A DNA stretch of 41,260 nt from a virus. Positions 1-6,363 of this stretch are shown here, piece by piece; position 1 is the stretch's first letter; each line of letters starts with the position of its first letter. The notes under the pieces were generated by a model that saw only the letters and a program-made list of their open reading frames with translations, searched no databases and was not told the DNA's origin. Both the position numbers and the translations under genes were made by a program. Location: positions 1-41,260 of IMG/VR virus record IMGVR_UViG_3300027773_000184; one strand, 5' to 3'.

Positions 1-177
1 TTCAAGGCAAAGCACAGTGCGGCAGCCCGCGAGCGGATGCGCCAGCTCAATGCCGATCCGGAGTTCAAGGCAAAGCACAGTGCGGCAGCCCGCGAGCGGA
101 TGCGCCAGCTCCATGCCGATCCGGAGTTCAAGGCAAAGCACAGCGAGCGGATGCGCCAGCTCCATGCCGATCCGGAG
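1..177 (+). repeat. In-frame tandem repeat, 63-nt unit
   Basis: Units begin with TTCAAGGCAAAGCACAG at 1, 64 and 127, and the next unit opening is at 178. The first two units are 63 nt and almost identical; the third is 51 nt because 12 nt (four codons) are missing. Near-identity at the nucleotide level, including third positions, points to recent expansion rather than ancient protein repeats. The window starts inside the array, so the true copy number is unknown. Confidence 0.9.
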
Positions 178-342
178 TTCAAGGCAAAGCAAGCCGGATT
201 AGTGGATATCAAGATCCCGGCATGGTGCCCGCTCTCTCTTTGGGGCGAATTCATCGATGTCGCAAAAGAGCAAGGCGAGTTTGCCGCGTGCGCCCATATT
301 CGCAAGCTCAAGCGCGAGATGGAGCGGGGAGCCTCGGAATGA
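1..342 (+). CDS. Conserved phage hypothetical protein, 5'-truncated, with tandem repeats
   Basis: Reading frame 1 is open from the first base, so the start lies outside the window; 113 residues are visible. The N-terminal part consists of near-identical units containing MRQLHADPEFKAKHS, resembling the short basic nuclease-associated modules seen in GIY-YIG and HNH proteins. The C-terminal part, with PAWCPLSLWGEFIDVAKEQG followed by AACAHIRKLKREM, resembles a small domain I associate with alphaproteobacterial prophage proteins placed near replication genes. No catalytic motif is visible in the retained part. The stop overlaps a 16-codon ORF that leads into the TSCPD gene, so it probably shares an early operon with it. 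A DNA-binding role is inference only; a complete nuclease domain could lie upstream of the window. Confidence 0.7.
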   Translation, partial: FKAKHSAAARERMRQLNADPEFKAKHSAAARERMRQLHADPEFKAKHSERMRQLHADPEFKAKQAGLVDIKIPAWCPLSLWGEFIDVAKEQGEFAACAHIRKLKREMERGASE

Positions 343-389
343 CCGCGCGGGCCGTGCGGGTCAGTGTGACGGTGAAGGAGCTGCCCTGA
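339..389 (+). CDS. 16-codon coupling ORF
   Basis: An ATG at 339 overlaps the stop of the preceding gene (ATGA) and the reading frame ends with a TGA that shares its last base with the ATG of the next gene (TGATG). The peptide would be MTARAVRVSVTVKELP. It contains the GAAGGAG ribosome-binding site of the next gene. It may be no more than a translational-coupling bridge; nothing suggests a functional peptide. Confidence 0.25.
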   Translation: MTARAVRVSVTVKELP

Positions 390-706
390 TGCGAAGGCGG
401 CTCCCTAACCGGCGCGAGACCGAGAGCTATCTGCTCCCCGGCGGGGATTATACCGTCTCGGTTGGCCGCTACGAAGATGGCGCGGCGGCGGAAGTTTTTA
501 TCTCGTCGCGCAAGCCGACGAGCGACGGCGCGGCGCATGCGCGCGACGGGGCGGTGCTGATCTCGCTCGCCCTTCAGCACGGCGTTCCGCTCGAGGATCT
601 GCGCGGCGCGATCACACGGCTGCACGATGGCAGCGCGGCGACGGTCATCGGCGCGGCGCTCGATCTGATTGCCGGAGCTGGCGAAGTTGCCGAGGGCGCG
701 CAATGA
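389..706 (+). CDS. TSCPD-domain protein
   Basis: This 105-residue product starts at the ATG at 389, seven to ten bases after a GAAGGAG ribosome-binding site; an in-frame upstream start at 257 would run through the preceding gene and is rejected. The opening MRRRLPNRRETE, the segment GRYEDGAAAEVFISSRKP and the ending LISLALQHGVPLEDLRGAI followed by IGAALDLIA match the pattern of small TSCPD proteins of alphaproteobacterial phages. TSCPD is the C-terminal domain of some B12-dependent ribonucleotide reductases, but the isolated phage form has no catalytic residues and no established function. It sits just upstream of primase and helicase genes, which suggests a replication or nucleotide-related role by context only. 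Confidence 0.75.
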   Translation: MRRRLPNRRETESYLLPGGDYTVSVGRYEDGAAAEVFISSRKPTSDGAAHARDGAVLISLALQHGVPLEDLRGAITRLHDGSAATVIGAALDLIAGAGEVAEGAQ

Positions 707-721
707 CGATTGCGGGGGTTG

Positions 722-897
722 TCATTCATCTCACGGCTGCAGGATCGGCGAGCGGCTTGGCCTGTCAAGGATGCTGCGCACCGCCGGAGGCGGCGCGAGC
801 CCTCCTCCTGAGGAGGCCGAAGGCCGTCTCGAAGGGGCTCGCGTCCTTGACAGCGCCAAACCCTCCTCGCCGCAAATGGCAGCCGAAAGATGAATGG
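722..897. repeat. Palindromic ~145-bp element, copy 1
   Basis: The element begins CATTCATCTCACGGCTGC and ends GCAGCCGAAAGATGAATGG, so the ends are inverted repeats. Inside lie a second inverted pair, CTGTCAAGGATGC and GCGTCCTTGACAG, and a GC-rich centre. Two further copies occur at 18011 (inverted) and 26323. This copy is about 30 bp longer because another small repeat (about 800-840, containing CCTGAGGAGG and GTCTCGAAGG) sits in its centre. It lies between the TSCPD gene and the zinc-type gene and has no coding content of its own that I trust. Confidence 0.85.
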
Positions 898-920
898 CTT
901 GATGCGAACGGGGGCCGTTC

Positions 921-1121
921 ATGTTTAGCATAAGCGCGCAAGAGCTGCTCTCGCAGGCCAGATTCTGCTGCGGATCCTGCTGTGTCATAGGACCGGCAAG
1001 CGAGGCGCGCTGTGTCGATGGCCATGCCTATTGCGCCTCCTGCGCGGCACGCCGCGCGGCGGAGTTGGAGCGCGAGAAAAAGCCTGAGCAAGCATCGCTC
1101 TTGGAAGAGGCCGCGCCATGA
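921..1121 (+). CDS. Small cysteine-rich, probably zinc-binding protein
   Basis: A 66-residue protein with cysteines at 17, 18, 21 and 22 (FCCGSCC), then CVDGHAYCASC, an arrangement typical of a small zinc-ribbon or treble-clef-like knuckle with a possible histidine ligand. A charged C-terminal tail, roughly ELEREKKPEQASLLEEA, follows. The stop overlaps the ATG of the primase gene (ATGA), implying translational coupling. The start codon lies 23 bases downstream of palindromic element copy 1, and the ribosome-binding site is weak. I do not recognise the family; a nucleic-acid-binding accessory role in replication is inferred from its neighbours only. Confidence 0.65.
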   Translation: MFSISAQELLSQARFCCGSCCVIGPASEARCVDGHAYCASCAARRAAELEREKKPEQASLLEEAAP

Positions 1122-2326
1122 CCGCGCGCGATCCCGCCTTTGAAGTCTGGATCGAGGAGGCGCGGCGGGTCACCGTGCAGCAAGAGATCATGCGGCGTGG
1201 GCTTTGGTCGCGGCTGATGCTCGGCGACAACGGCGTGCCCTGCCCCGGCTGCGGCGGGCGGGACCGCTTCGCGGTCAATCTGCGCAAAAATGTCTGGAAT
1301 TGCCGCGCCTCTGGCGTTGGCGGCGATGCGATCGCCCTTGCGCAGCATATCGATGGCACGGATTTTTTGCGCGCCGTCGAGACGGTGACGGGGAGGCCGC
1401 CGCCGAAGGCGCAAGCGATGAGCGCCGAAGAGCGGCGGGCGATCGAAGCGAGGGCCGAGGCGCGGCATCTTGCGGATTTGCGCAAAAGTGCAAACGACGA
1501 AAAAAAGGCCGCGCAGTTTCGCGAGAAAGAGCGGCTGAGGGCTTACGAGATTTGGCGCTCCTGCGAGCCCATCAAAGGCACGCTCGCCGAAGATTATCTC
1601 GCGCAGCGCGGCCTCATCGCGCAGCGCGAAGCAAGGCTGAGATTTCACCCCGGCGCCGCCTATTGGGATAGGCCTAAGGATCAGGGCGGCCGGATCCTGC
1701 ATCACGGTCCCGTGCTCGCGGCGGCGATCGAAGGGCCGGACGGGCGCTTTGCCGGCGTGCACCGCACCTGGATCGATCTGGCGCAACCGAATGGCAAGGC
1801 ACACATTATCGACTTAACGTCAGGCGATAAGTTGCCCGCCAAAAAGGTGCGCGGCTCGGTCAAGGGCGGCAGCATTTTGCTCGCCCGCCCTGGCGCGCCC
1901 AGGACGCTTTATCTCGGCGAGGGCATCGAGACGGTGCTCTCTGTTTTCTGCGCACTGAGGCGCAATAACCCGGCGGCCGACGCCGAATTCCGTGCCGCCG
2001 TGAGCCTCGGCAATATGGCGGGGCGCGCAGCCTATCGCGTGCGCCATCCCACAGCGACGCGCGCCGATTCCAAGGGCCGTATGCACCCCCTCTTTGTGCC
2101 GGGGCGCGAGCCGCTCGACGATCCGGACTGGCCTATTATTCCCGTGCCGGAGAGCGTCACCGAGCTCGTGCTCTTGGGCGACGGCGATAGCGAGCCCTTC
2201 TTTACCCGCATGGCCTTGCAGCGCGCGGTGCGGCGGTTCGCGAAGGCCTATCCGCATTTATCAATCTCGATTGTGCTCGCCGCGCCAGGCTCGGATTTCA
2301 ACGATATGCATGGAGAGGCCGCATGA
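1118..2326 (+). CDS. Phage DNA primase (zinc finger plus Toprim-like domain)
   Basis: This 402-residue protein would make RNA primers for phage DNA replication. The N-terminus has a zinc-finger-like segment: C42-P-G-C45, then GGRDRFAVN, then W-N-C62-R-A-S65 followed by GVGGDAI, the layout of CHC2-type primase zinc fingers. The fourth metal ligand expected at residue 65 is serine, not cysteine. The C-terminal half carries LYLGEGIETVLSV (about residues 264-276), which supplies the Toprim glutamate, and VLLGDGDSEPF (about 350-360), which supplies the acidic pair. A lysine/arginine-rich linker lies between. It overlaps the upstream gene by four bases and the helicase gene by four bases, so the three are a coupled operon. 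The call is secure at family level; activity with the altered finger is uncertain. Confidence 0.9.
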   Translation: MTARDPAFEVWIEEARRVTVQQEIMRRGLWSRLMLGDNGVPCPGCGGRDRFAVNLRKNVWNCRASGVGGDAIALAQHIDGTDFLRAVETVTGRPPPKAQAMSAEERRAIEARAEARHLADLRKSANDEKKAAQFREKERLRAYEIWRSCEPIKGTLAEDYLAQRGLIAQREARLRFHPGAAYWDRPKDQGGRILHHGPVLAAAIEGPDGRFAGVHRTWIDLAQPNGKAHIIDLTSGDKLPAKKVRGSVKGGSILLARPGAPRTLYLGEGIETVLSVFCALRRNNPAADAEFRAAVSLGNMAGRAAYRVRHPTATRADSKGRMHPLFVPGREPLDDPDWPIIPVPESVTELVLLGDGDSEPFFTRMALQRAVRRFAKAYPHLSISIVLAAPGSDFNDMHGEAA

Positions 2327-3978
2327 GCGGCGCCGATGACGTCTCCAGTGCCTTCCCTGGCGCAGAAATTCTCTCATTCCCGCGCGCCGCTTCGCCTGAG
2401 GCCGCCCGTCCGCCGCGCCGCGGTGGCTCGGCTTCATCCCGGCCGGGAGGATCGCGCGAAGCTTCTTCCTCCGGCGGCAAGGGGGAGGCCCCGGATGGCG
2501 GCGATCCTTTGGATTTTGAGTGCGCACGCCTGCCCTTGACCGACCTCGGCAATGCCGAGCGCTTCTCGAAGCGCTTCAAGGACCGCTTCCGCTTTTGCGA
2601 GTCGCTTGGCTGGCTCTATTGGGACGGCAAGCGCTGGGCGAAGGCGGGCGCGACCGAAAAGGTCAAAGAGGCCGAGCATGAGACCGTGCGCGCGATCCAG
2701 CGCGAGGCCGCTGCGATGCGCGGCGCGCCGGATGATGTGCTTGTCTCAAGCACGCGCGGCAAGGAGGTCTGGCTCTCGGATAAGATTGCCGCCTGGGGCC
2801 TCGCCTCCCAAGCGGCGGCGCGGATGGCGGCGATCTCGAACAGAGCTAGCGCGATGCTGACCGTCGCCGTCGAGGCGCTCGACGCCGATCCGATGAAGTT
2901 TTGCGTCGCCAACGGCACGCTTCATATCGCCAAGCGCGCGGACGGCCCTTATGTCACGCTGCACCCGCACGATCCGAACGACTTCATCACAAAGATTTCG
3001 CCCGTCGCTTTTGATCCGAAGGCCACATGCCCGCGCTTTGACCGCTTCATGGACGAGGTGCAGCCGCCCGATGACGGGCGCGCCGTGCAGCGTTTTCTCG
3101 ATCAATGGGCGGGGCTGTCGCTCACCGGCGATATTTCTGAGCAAAAGCTCACCTTCCATTATGGCAAGGGGCGGAACGGCAAATCGGTCTGGGTCAATAC
3201 GATTTCTTTCGTTGCGGGCGATTACGCCGATTCGATCCCCGTCGAGAGTTTCATGGATTCGGGGCGTGCGCGGGCCGGCGGACAGGCGACGCCCGATATC
3301 GCGGGCCTGCCTGGCGTGCGGATGCTCACGACGAGCGAGCCGAAGAAGGGCTCGGCCTTCGACGAGGGCCTGATCAAGCTCTGCACCGGCGGCGATAAGA
3401 TCAAGGCGAGGCATCTAAACCGGGATTTCTTCGGCTTCGTGCCGCAGGCCAAGCTCACCATGATCGGCAACTACCGGCCGAAGGTCTCGGGGACCGATGA
3501 GGGGATTTGGAACCGGCTCGTGCTCGTGCCCTGGCCGGTCTTCATCCCGCCGGAAAGGCGCGACCCGACACTTTTCGAGACGCTCAAAGGCGAGGCGGCG
3601 GGGATTTTAAACCGCCTCCTCGACGGGCTATGCACCTGGCTCGATGGCGGCCTTTCGATCCCGGGAGCGGTGGCGGCGGCGACGGCCGATTACCGCTCGG
3701 ATAGCGACCCTCTGGGGCGGTTTCTGGAGGCGTGCACGCGGCCGACGATCGGCAAGAAGGTGCAGGCCTCCGACATGCACGCCGTCTTCTCCGCCTGGGC
3801 GAAGGCCAATGGCGAGACGGTGTGGTCTGCCAAGGGCCTTTCGGCGGCGCTCAAAGAGCGCGGCATCGCGGCCAAGAAGTCGGTCAATGTCTATTGGCTC
3901 GACATCGAGCTCACCAAGGGCGTCTCGGACTTTTTGGACGTCAACGGCAATCCCGTGCGCCGGAGCGATGATGGATAA
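2323..3978 (+). CDS. SF3 replicative helicase (P4/D5 primase C-terminal family)
   Basis: A 551-residue protein of the phage/plasmid P4-type primase-helicase family. The first 60 residues are low-complexity and proline/serine-rich. A D5-N-like region follows (from about residue 80), then the ATPase core with Walker A GKGRNGKS at residues 281-288, a Walker B-like segment around LPGVRMLTTSEPKKG, and the sensor-like KLTMIGNYRPKV and NRLVLVPWPV that are typical of the family. The C-terminal 80 residues form a winged-helix-like domain (DPLGRFLEACTRP onward). It would unwind DNA at the phage origin, together with the primase encoded just upstream (four-base overlap). A short gene repeating its last domain starts before its stop codon, and a dense iteron cluster follows. 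Confidence 0.93.
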   Translation: MSGADDVSSAFPGAEILSFPRAASPEAARPPRRGGSASSRPGGSREASSSGGKGEAPDGGDPLDFECARLPLTDLGNAERFSKRFKDRFRFCESLGWLYWDGKRWAKAGATEKVKEAEHETVRAIQREAAAMRGAPDDVLVSSTRGKEVWLSDKIAAWGLASQAAARMAAISNRASAMLTVAVEALDADPMKFCVANGTLHIAKRADGPYVTLHPHDPNDFITKISPVAFDPKATCPRFDRFMDEVQPPDDGRAVQRFLDQWAGLSLTGDISEQKLTFHYGKGRNGKSVWVNTISFVAGDYADSIPVESFMDSGRARAGGQATPDIAGLPGVRMLTTSEPKKGSAFDEGLIKLCTGGDKIKARHLNRDFFGFVPQAKLTMIGNYRPKVSGTDEGIWNRLVLVPWPVFIPPERRDPTLFETLKGEAAGILNRLLDGLCTWLDGGLSIPGAVAAATADYRSDSDPLGRFLEACTRPTIGKKVQASDMHAVFSAWAKANGETVWSAKGLSAALKERGIAAKKSVNVYWLDIELTKGVSDFLDVNGNPVRRSDDG

Positions 3979-4207
3979 GATGCGCGACCCGCTGGGCGAG
4001 TTTTTGGCGGCGTGCACGCGGCGCTGCTTGGGAAATGATGTTCAAGCGTCTGTGCTCTACGCCCGATTTTGCGAATGGGCGGCGGCGAACGGCGAGCAAG
4101 TCTGGCCTATCAAGAAGTTCGCGCGGCTGATGAAAGCGCGCGGGATGCAGGCGAAGAAGAGCAACTTCATCCTTTGGGTCGATCTTGAGCTCAAACGCAG
4201 TTCTTGA
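3968..4207 (+). CDS. Small protein paralogous to the helicase C-terminal domain
   Basis: The 79-residue product reads DPLGEFLAACTRRCLGNDV, then VLYARFCEWAAANGEQVWPI, and ends ARLMKARGMQAKKSN-FILWVDLEL. The last 80 residues of the helicase encoded immediately upstream read DPLGRFLEACTRPTIGKKV, VFSAWAKANGETVWSA, LKERGIAAKKS and WLDIEL in the same order, so this gene is a duplication of that domain as a free-standing protein. Two adjacent ATGs at 3968 and 3971 both lie inside the end of the helicase gene, giving an 11-base overlap and translational coupling. A role as DNA-binding partner or modulator of the helicase is inference. Confidence 0.75.
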   Translation: MMDKMRDPLGEFLAACTRRCLGNDVQASVLYARFCEWAAANGEQVWPIKKFARLMKARGMQAKKSNFILWVDLELKRSS

Positions 4208-4518
4208 AGTGTTCTTTGTTACGTTTCGTGATCCTCCCGTCCCTCCCGGAAACGGGAGGATGGTCAGTTGGAATTCTGAAATGAAATCAACGGGCGCGGG
4301 AGGATAAGAGGTTCGGGAGCTTTTTGCAGACCTTCCGCATATGCGCGTGCGCGCGCGCACACACATTATGCGTAATGTGAAAAATCCTCCCGTTCTTCTT
4401 ATCCTCCCGTGGCCTTTGTAAAATAAGGAGAATTTCACTTGTAATCCTCCCGTATATCCTCCCGTGAATTTTATCATCCTCCCGTTCTTAACGAAAACAA
4501 AGGCTTAGGTGGCATCCC
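4208..4518 (+). other. Iteron cluster, candidate phage replication origin or operator region
   Basis: This gene-free stretch contains the 10-mer ATCCTCCCGT seven times without mismatch: plus strand at 4231, 4384, 4401, 4444, 4456 and 4476, minus strand at 4252-4261. A ninth-of-ten match lies at 4297-4305 on the minus strand. At 4242-4259 the copies build a perfect 7-bp stem with a GAAA loop (CCTCCCG-GAAA-CGGGAGG). A 31-nt alternating pyrimidine-purine tract lies at 4336-4366. The stretch is richer in A/T than its surroundings between 4370 and 4505. Position directly after primase and helicase genes fits an iteron-type origin; an operator array controlling the next gene is the alternative. Confidence 0.65.
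4336..4366. other. 31-nt alternating pyrimidine-purine tract (Z-DNA-capable)
   Basis: From C4336 to T4366 every step alternates pyrimidine and purine, running through CGCATATGCGCGTGCGCGCG and then a CA run. Such sequences can adopt left-handed DNA under negative supercoiling. It lies in the middle of the iteron cluster, next to a small CATTA/TAATG inverted repeat at 4364-4377. A strand-opening or supercoil-absorbing role is inference. Confidence 0.6.
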
Positions 4519-5433
4519 ATGTTTGAGCGGCGGCAACAGGTGATTGGTCTGGCAAAAGCGCATGGCGCGCCGCATCGCGTGGCGATGCCAAGGCCAAAGC
4601 GGCTGATTGGGATCGAGGCGCTGCTGCGCTGGGCCTATTCCGAGGAGCTACCGAAGGTGAGCGCCGGCGGCGCACTGTCGTTTTTGCCTGCGGGTTTTGT
4701 CACGGCCTCTTTTGCGGCAGAGGCCGGCGAAAACGTGCGCGTCAACCGCTTTGGCGTCGTGCCGGATTTCTCGGCGCCATGCGGGCCGCATGCCGATGCG
4801 CTAGCGATTGCCGGGGTGGTCAAGTCTCTCGATGAGTTCGAGCTTGCCATCCCGGACGGATGGGATCCGTTTGCCGATTTGGGCGAGATGGGCGGCCATC
4901 GAGCGGCGGCGATTGCTGATGTTTTGGCGCGCTTGACTGTGATTGGTCTTGACGGCAGGCGGCGGCTTAAGACAAAGCCATCGCGGCTGATTATGCGCCA
5001 TGCGATCCTGGGCGGCTGCCCGGACTGGCGCGCGGAAAAGCCGGAGGTGAAGTTCGTCTGCGCCGCGAACGGGAAACCGAGATGGTACGTTCGGCAGACC
5101 GTGCTCGACGTGAGCGGCATTCCGTTTGAGGTTGAGGCGGATGGTTATTCGAAGAGTGCCAAGCGGCCGGTCGCTGGCGCCTATCGCAAGACCTACCTTG
5201 ATCCCGATCCGGTCGAGGCCGGGGTCAAGCGCGGCGAATATGAGATTTGGCGCGCGGCGCTTGATCTGCTTGTCGGTGTGCTCGACGGCCAGCTTGAAGC
5301 GAATCAGGCGTTGCCGTGCGCCAGGCCGCAAAGGCCATGGGAAGGAAGTTATTCACCGCCGCGCGTGCTTCCGGTAGTGCCGGTCTATAGAGGGGAAACG
5401 GCGCTTTTGGCCTGTGTGGTCGAGACGGCCTGA
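4519..5433 (+). CDS. Unrecognised phage protein next to the iteron cluster
   Basis: A 304-residue protein that I cannot assign to a named family. The start at 4519 follows AGGTGG with about seven bases of spacing. Visible segments include IGIEALLRWAYSEELPK near the N-terminus, IPDGWDPFADLGEMG in the middle, and LILKHAILGG-like LIMRHAILGGCPDWRAE, followed by GKPRWYVRQ and KRPVAGAYRKTYLDPDP, a pattern I associate with alphaproteobacterial prophage hypotheticals. No transmembrane segment, no signal peptide and no clear HTH are visible. It is a single gene between the iterons and the packaging block, so it is a candidate for the iteron-binding initiator or a regulator of late transcription. Both ideas rest on position alone. 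Confidence 0.7.
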   Translation: MFERRQQVIGLAKAHGAPHRVAMPRPKRLIGIEALLRWAYSEELPKVSAGGALSFLPAGFVTASFAAEAGENVRVNRFGVVPDFSAPCGPHADALAIAGVVKSLDEFELAIPDGWDPFADLGEMGGHRAAAIADVLARLTVIGLDGRRRLKTKPSRLIMRHAILGGCPDWRAEKPEVKFVCAANGKPRWYVRQTVLDVSGIPFEVEADGYSKSAKRPVAGAYRKTYLDPDPVEAGVKRGEYEIWRAALDLLVGVLDGQLEANQALPCARPQRPWEGSYSPPRVLPVVPVYRGETALLACVVETA

Positions 5434-5443
5434 CAAATAACGA

Positions 5444-5472
5444 TTGACAATGTGCGTCTGGACTCATATCAA
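5444..5472 (+). promoter_or_regulatory. Candidate sigma-70-type promoter
   Basis: TTGACA at 5444-5449 matches the -35 consensus exactly. Seventeen bases later, TATCAA at 5467-5472 matches four of six bases of the -10 consensus. It points toward the terminase genes and precedes a 280-base stretch with no gene. It could drive the late (packaging and head) operon. Confidence 0.45.
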
Positions 5473-5600
5473 GAAATCAAATCATGGTAGTGTGAGAGTT
5501 GCGCCCGCTGCAAGGCAATGGGCGATGCTTGTTGGCCCCGTGTTGGGCCTTCCAAACCACACTCAAAACCGGCACGCGAGCTCTCCTTGCCCCCCGTCAC

Positions 5601-5656
5601 GGGTCCTTCCGGCCATTGTGACCATCCGCGGGCCGCAGCAGCCTGGTTTTTCGCTA
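5601..5656 (+). other. Lambda-like cos site (cosQ and cosN candidates)
   Basis: GGGTCCTTCCGG at 5601-5612 resembles the lambda cosQ sequence GGGTCCTTTCCGG, lacking one T. Exactly 17 nt later the stretch from 5630 (GGGCCGCAGCAG, then CCTGGTTTTTCGCTA) aligns with the lambda left end, which starts GGGCGGCGACCT and continues CGCGGGTTTTCGCTA; 17 nt is also the spacing in lambda as I recall it. By analogy, staggered nicks would leave a 12-nt overhang at about 5630-5641. The site lies just upstream of the small terminase gene, where cos belongs in lambda-like phages. The downstream cosB is probably at 5657-5712. Confidence 0.72.
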
Positions 5657-5712
5657 GTAAGCCTTTGAAAAAATAGGGTTGTGCTGGTTGGATAAGTTGT
5701 GAGAATGGCGTT

Positions 5713-6363
5713 GTGACGGTCCAACCTTTCCTGCTTTCCCCTACAGAATTCGCGCGCTCCATTGGCGTCTCGCAGCAAGCGGTCTCGAAGGCCATCAAGA
5801 TCGGCCGCATTCCGGCTTACGATGAGACCGGAGCGCGCGCCGCGCCCGGCTACAAGGGCCGCAAGCTCGTAAAGCCGGATGAGGCCAGAAGCGCCTTCCG
5901 CCTCTCGCGCGCCAGGATCGACGATTCTAAGCTCGCCGAACTTGCCGCCGAGATCGACCGCGACCTTGCCGCCGACATCGGCGAGCGCGCCCCGCCCGCG
6001 CCAACGCCCCAAGGCGATGCGCTCCCGCCAACCCTTGTCTCCGCCAAGACCGAGAAGGAGGCCCTCCAGGCCGATCTTCTCCGCCTCAGGCTCGAACGGG
6101 AGCGCGGCGAGCTCGTCCCCCGCCAGGCGCAGCTCGACGCCATGGAAACGGCCGGCCGTAAGGTCCTGCGCGCGCTCGAAGCCCTTCCAGCCTCGGCGGA
6201 GGAGCTCAACGCCCTCTGCCACTCCGGCGGGCTGCCCGCGCTCACCGCATGGCTGCGTGCCAAGGCGCACGATCTTGCTGGATTCGCCGCCGACCTAATC
6301 TCTGCCGCCGCGGACGAAGATGCAGACCCAAACAGTGGCGCAAACCCCGAGCCGGTTTCGTGA
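5713..6363 (+). CDS. Terminase small subunit (Nu1-like)
   Basis: A 216-residue DNA-recognition subunit of the packaging terminase. The N-terminus carries a winged-helix/MerR-like HTH, LSPTEFARSIGVSQQAVSKA followed by IKIGRIPAYDETG, as in lambda Nu1 that binds cosB. A charged coiled-coil-like segment (KTEKEALQADLLRLRLERER, about 114-133) should contact the large subunit. The only possible start is the GTG at 5713, because an in-frame TAG lies at 5674. No strong ribosome-binding site is seen. The gene overlaps the large subunit gene by 44 bases, which argues for coupled synthesis. The adjacent cos-like site agrees with the assignment. Confidence 0.85.
   Translation: MTVQPFLLSPTEFARSIGVSQQAVSKAIKIGRIPAYDETGARAAPGYKGRKLVKPDEARSAFRLSRARIDDSKLAELAAEIDRDLAADIGERAPPAPTPQGDALPPTLVSAKTEKEALQADLLRLRLERERGELVPRQAQLDAMETAGRKVLRALEALPASAEELNALCHSGGLPALTAWLRAKAHDLAGFAADLISAAADEDADPNSGANPEPVS

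Noticed and set aside
703-933. 76-codon ORF coupled (ATGA) to the TSCPD gene
   Set aside because: All but the first few codons come from palindromic element copy 1 and its nested repeat; at most a remnant of a gene interrupted by the element.
4231-4485. CRISPR array
   Set aside because: The 10-bp repeats are too short, occur in both orientations and have irregular 2-100 nt spacing; iterons fit better.
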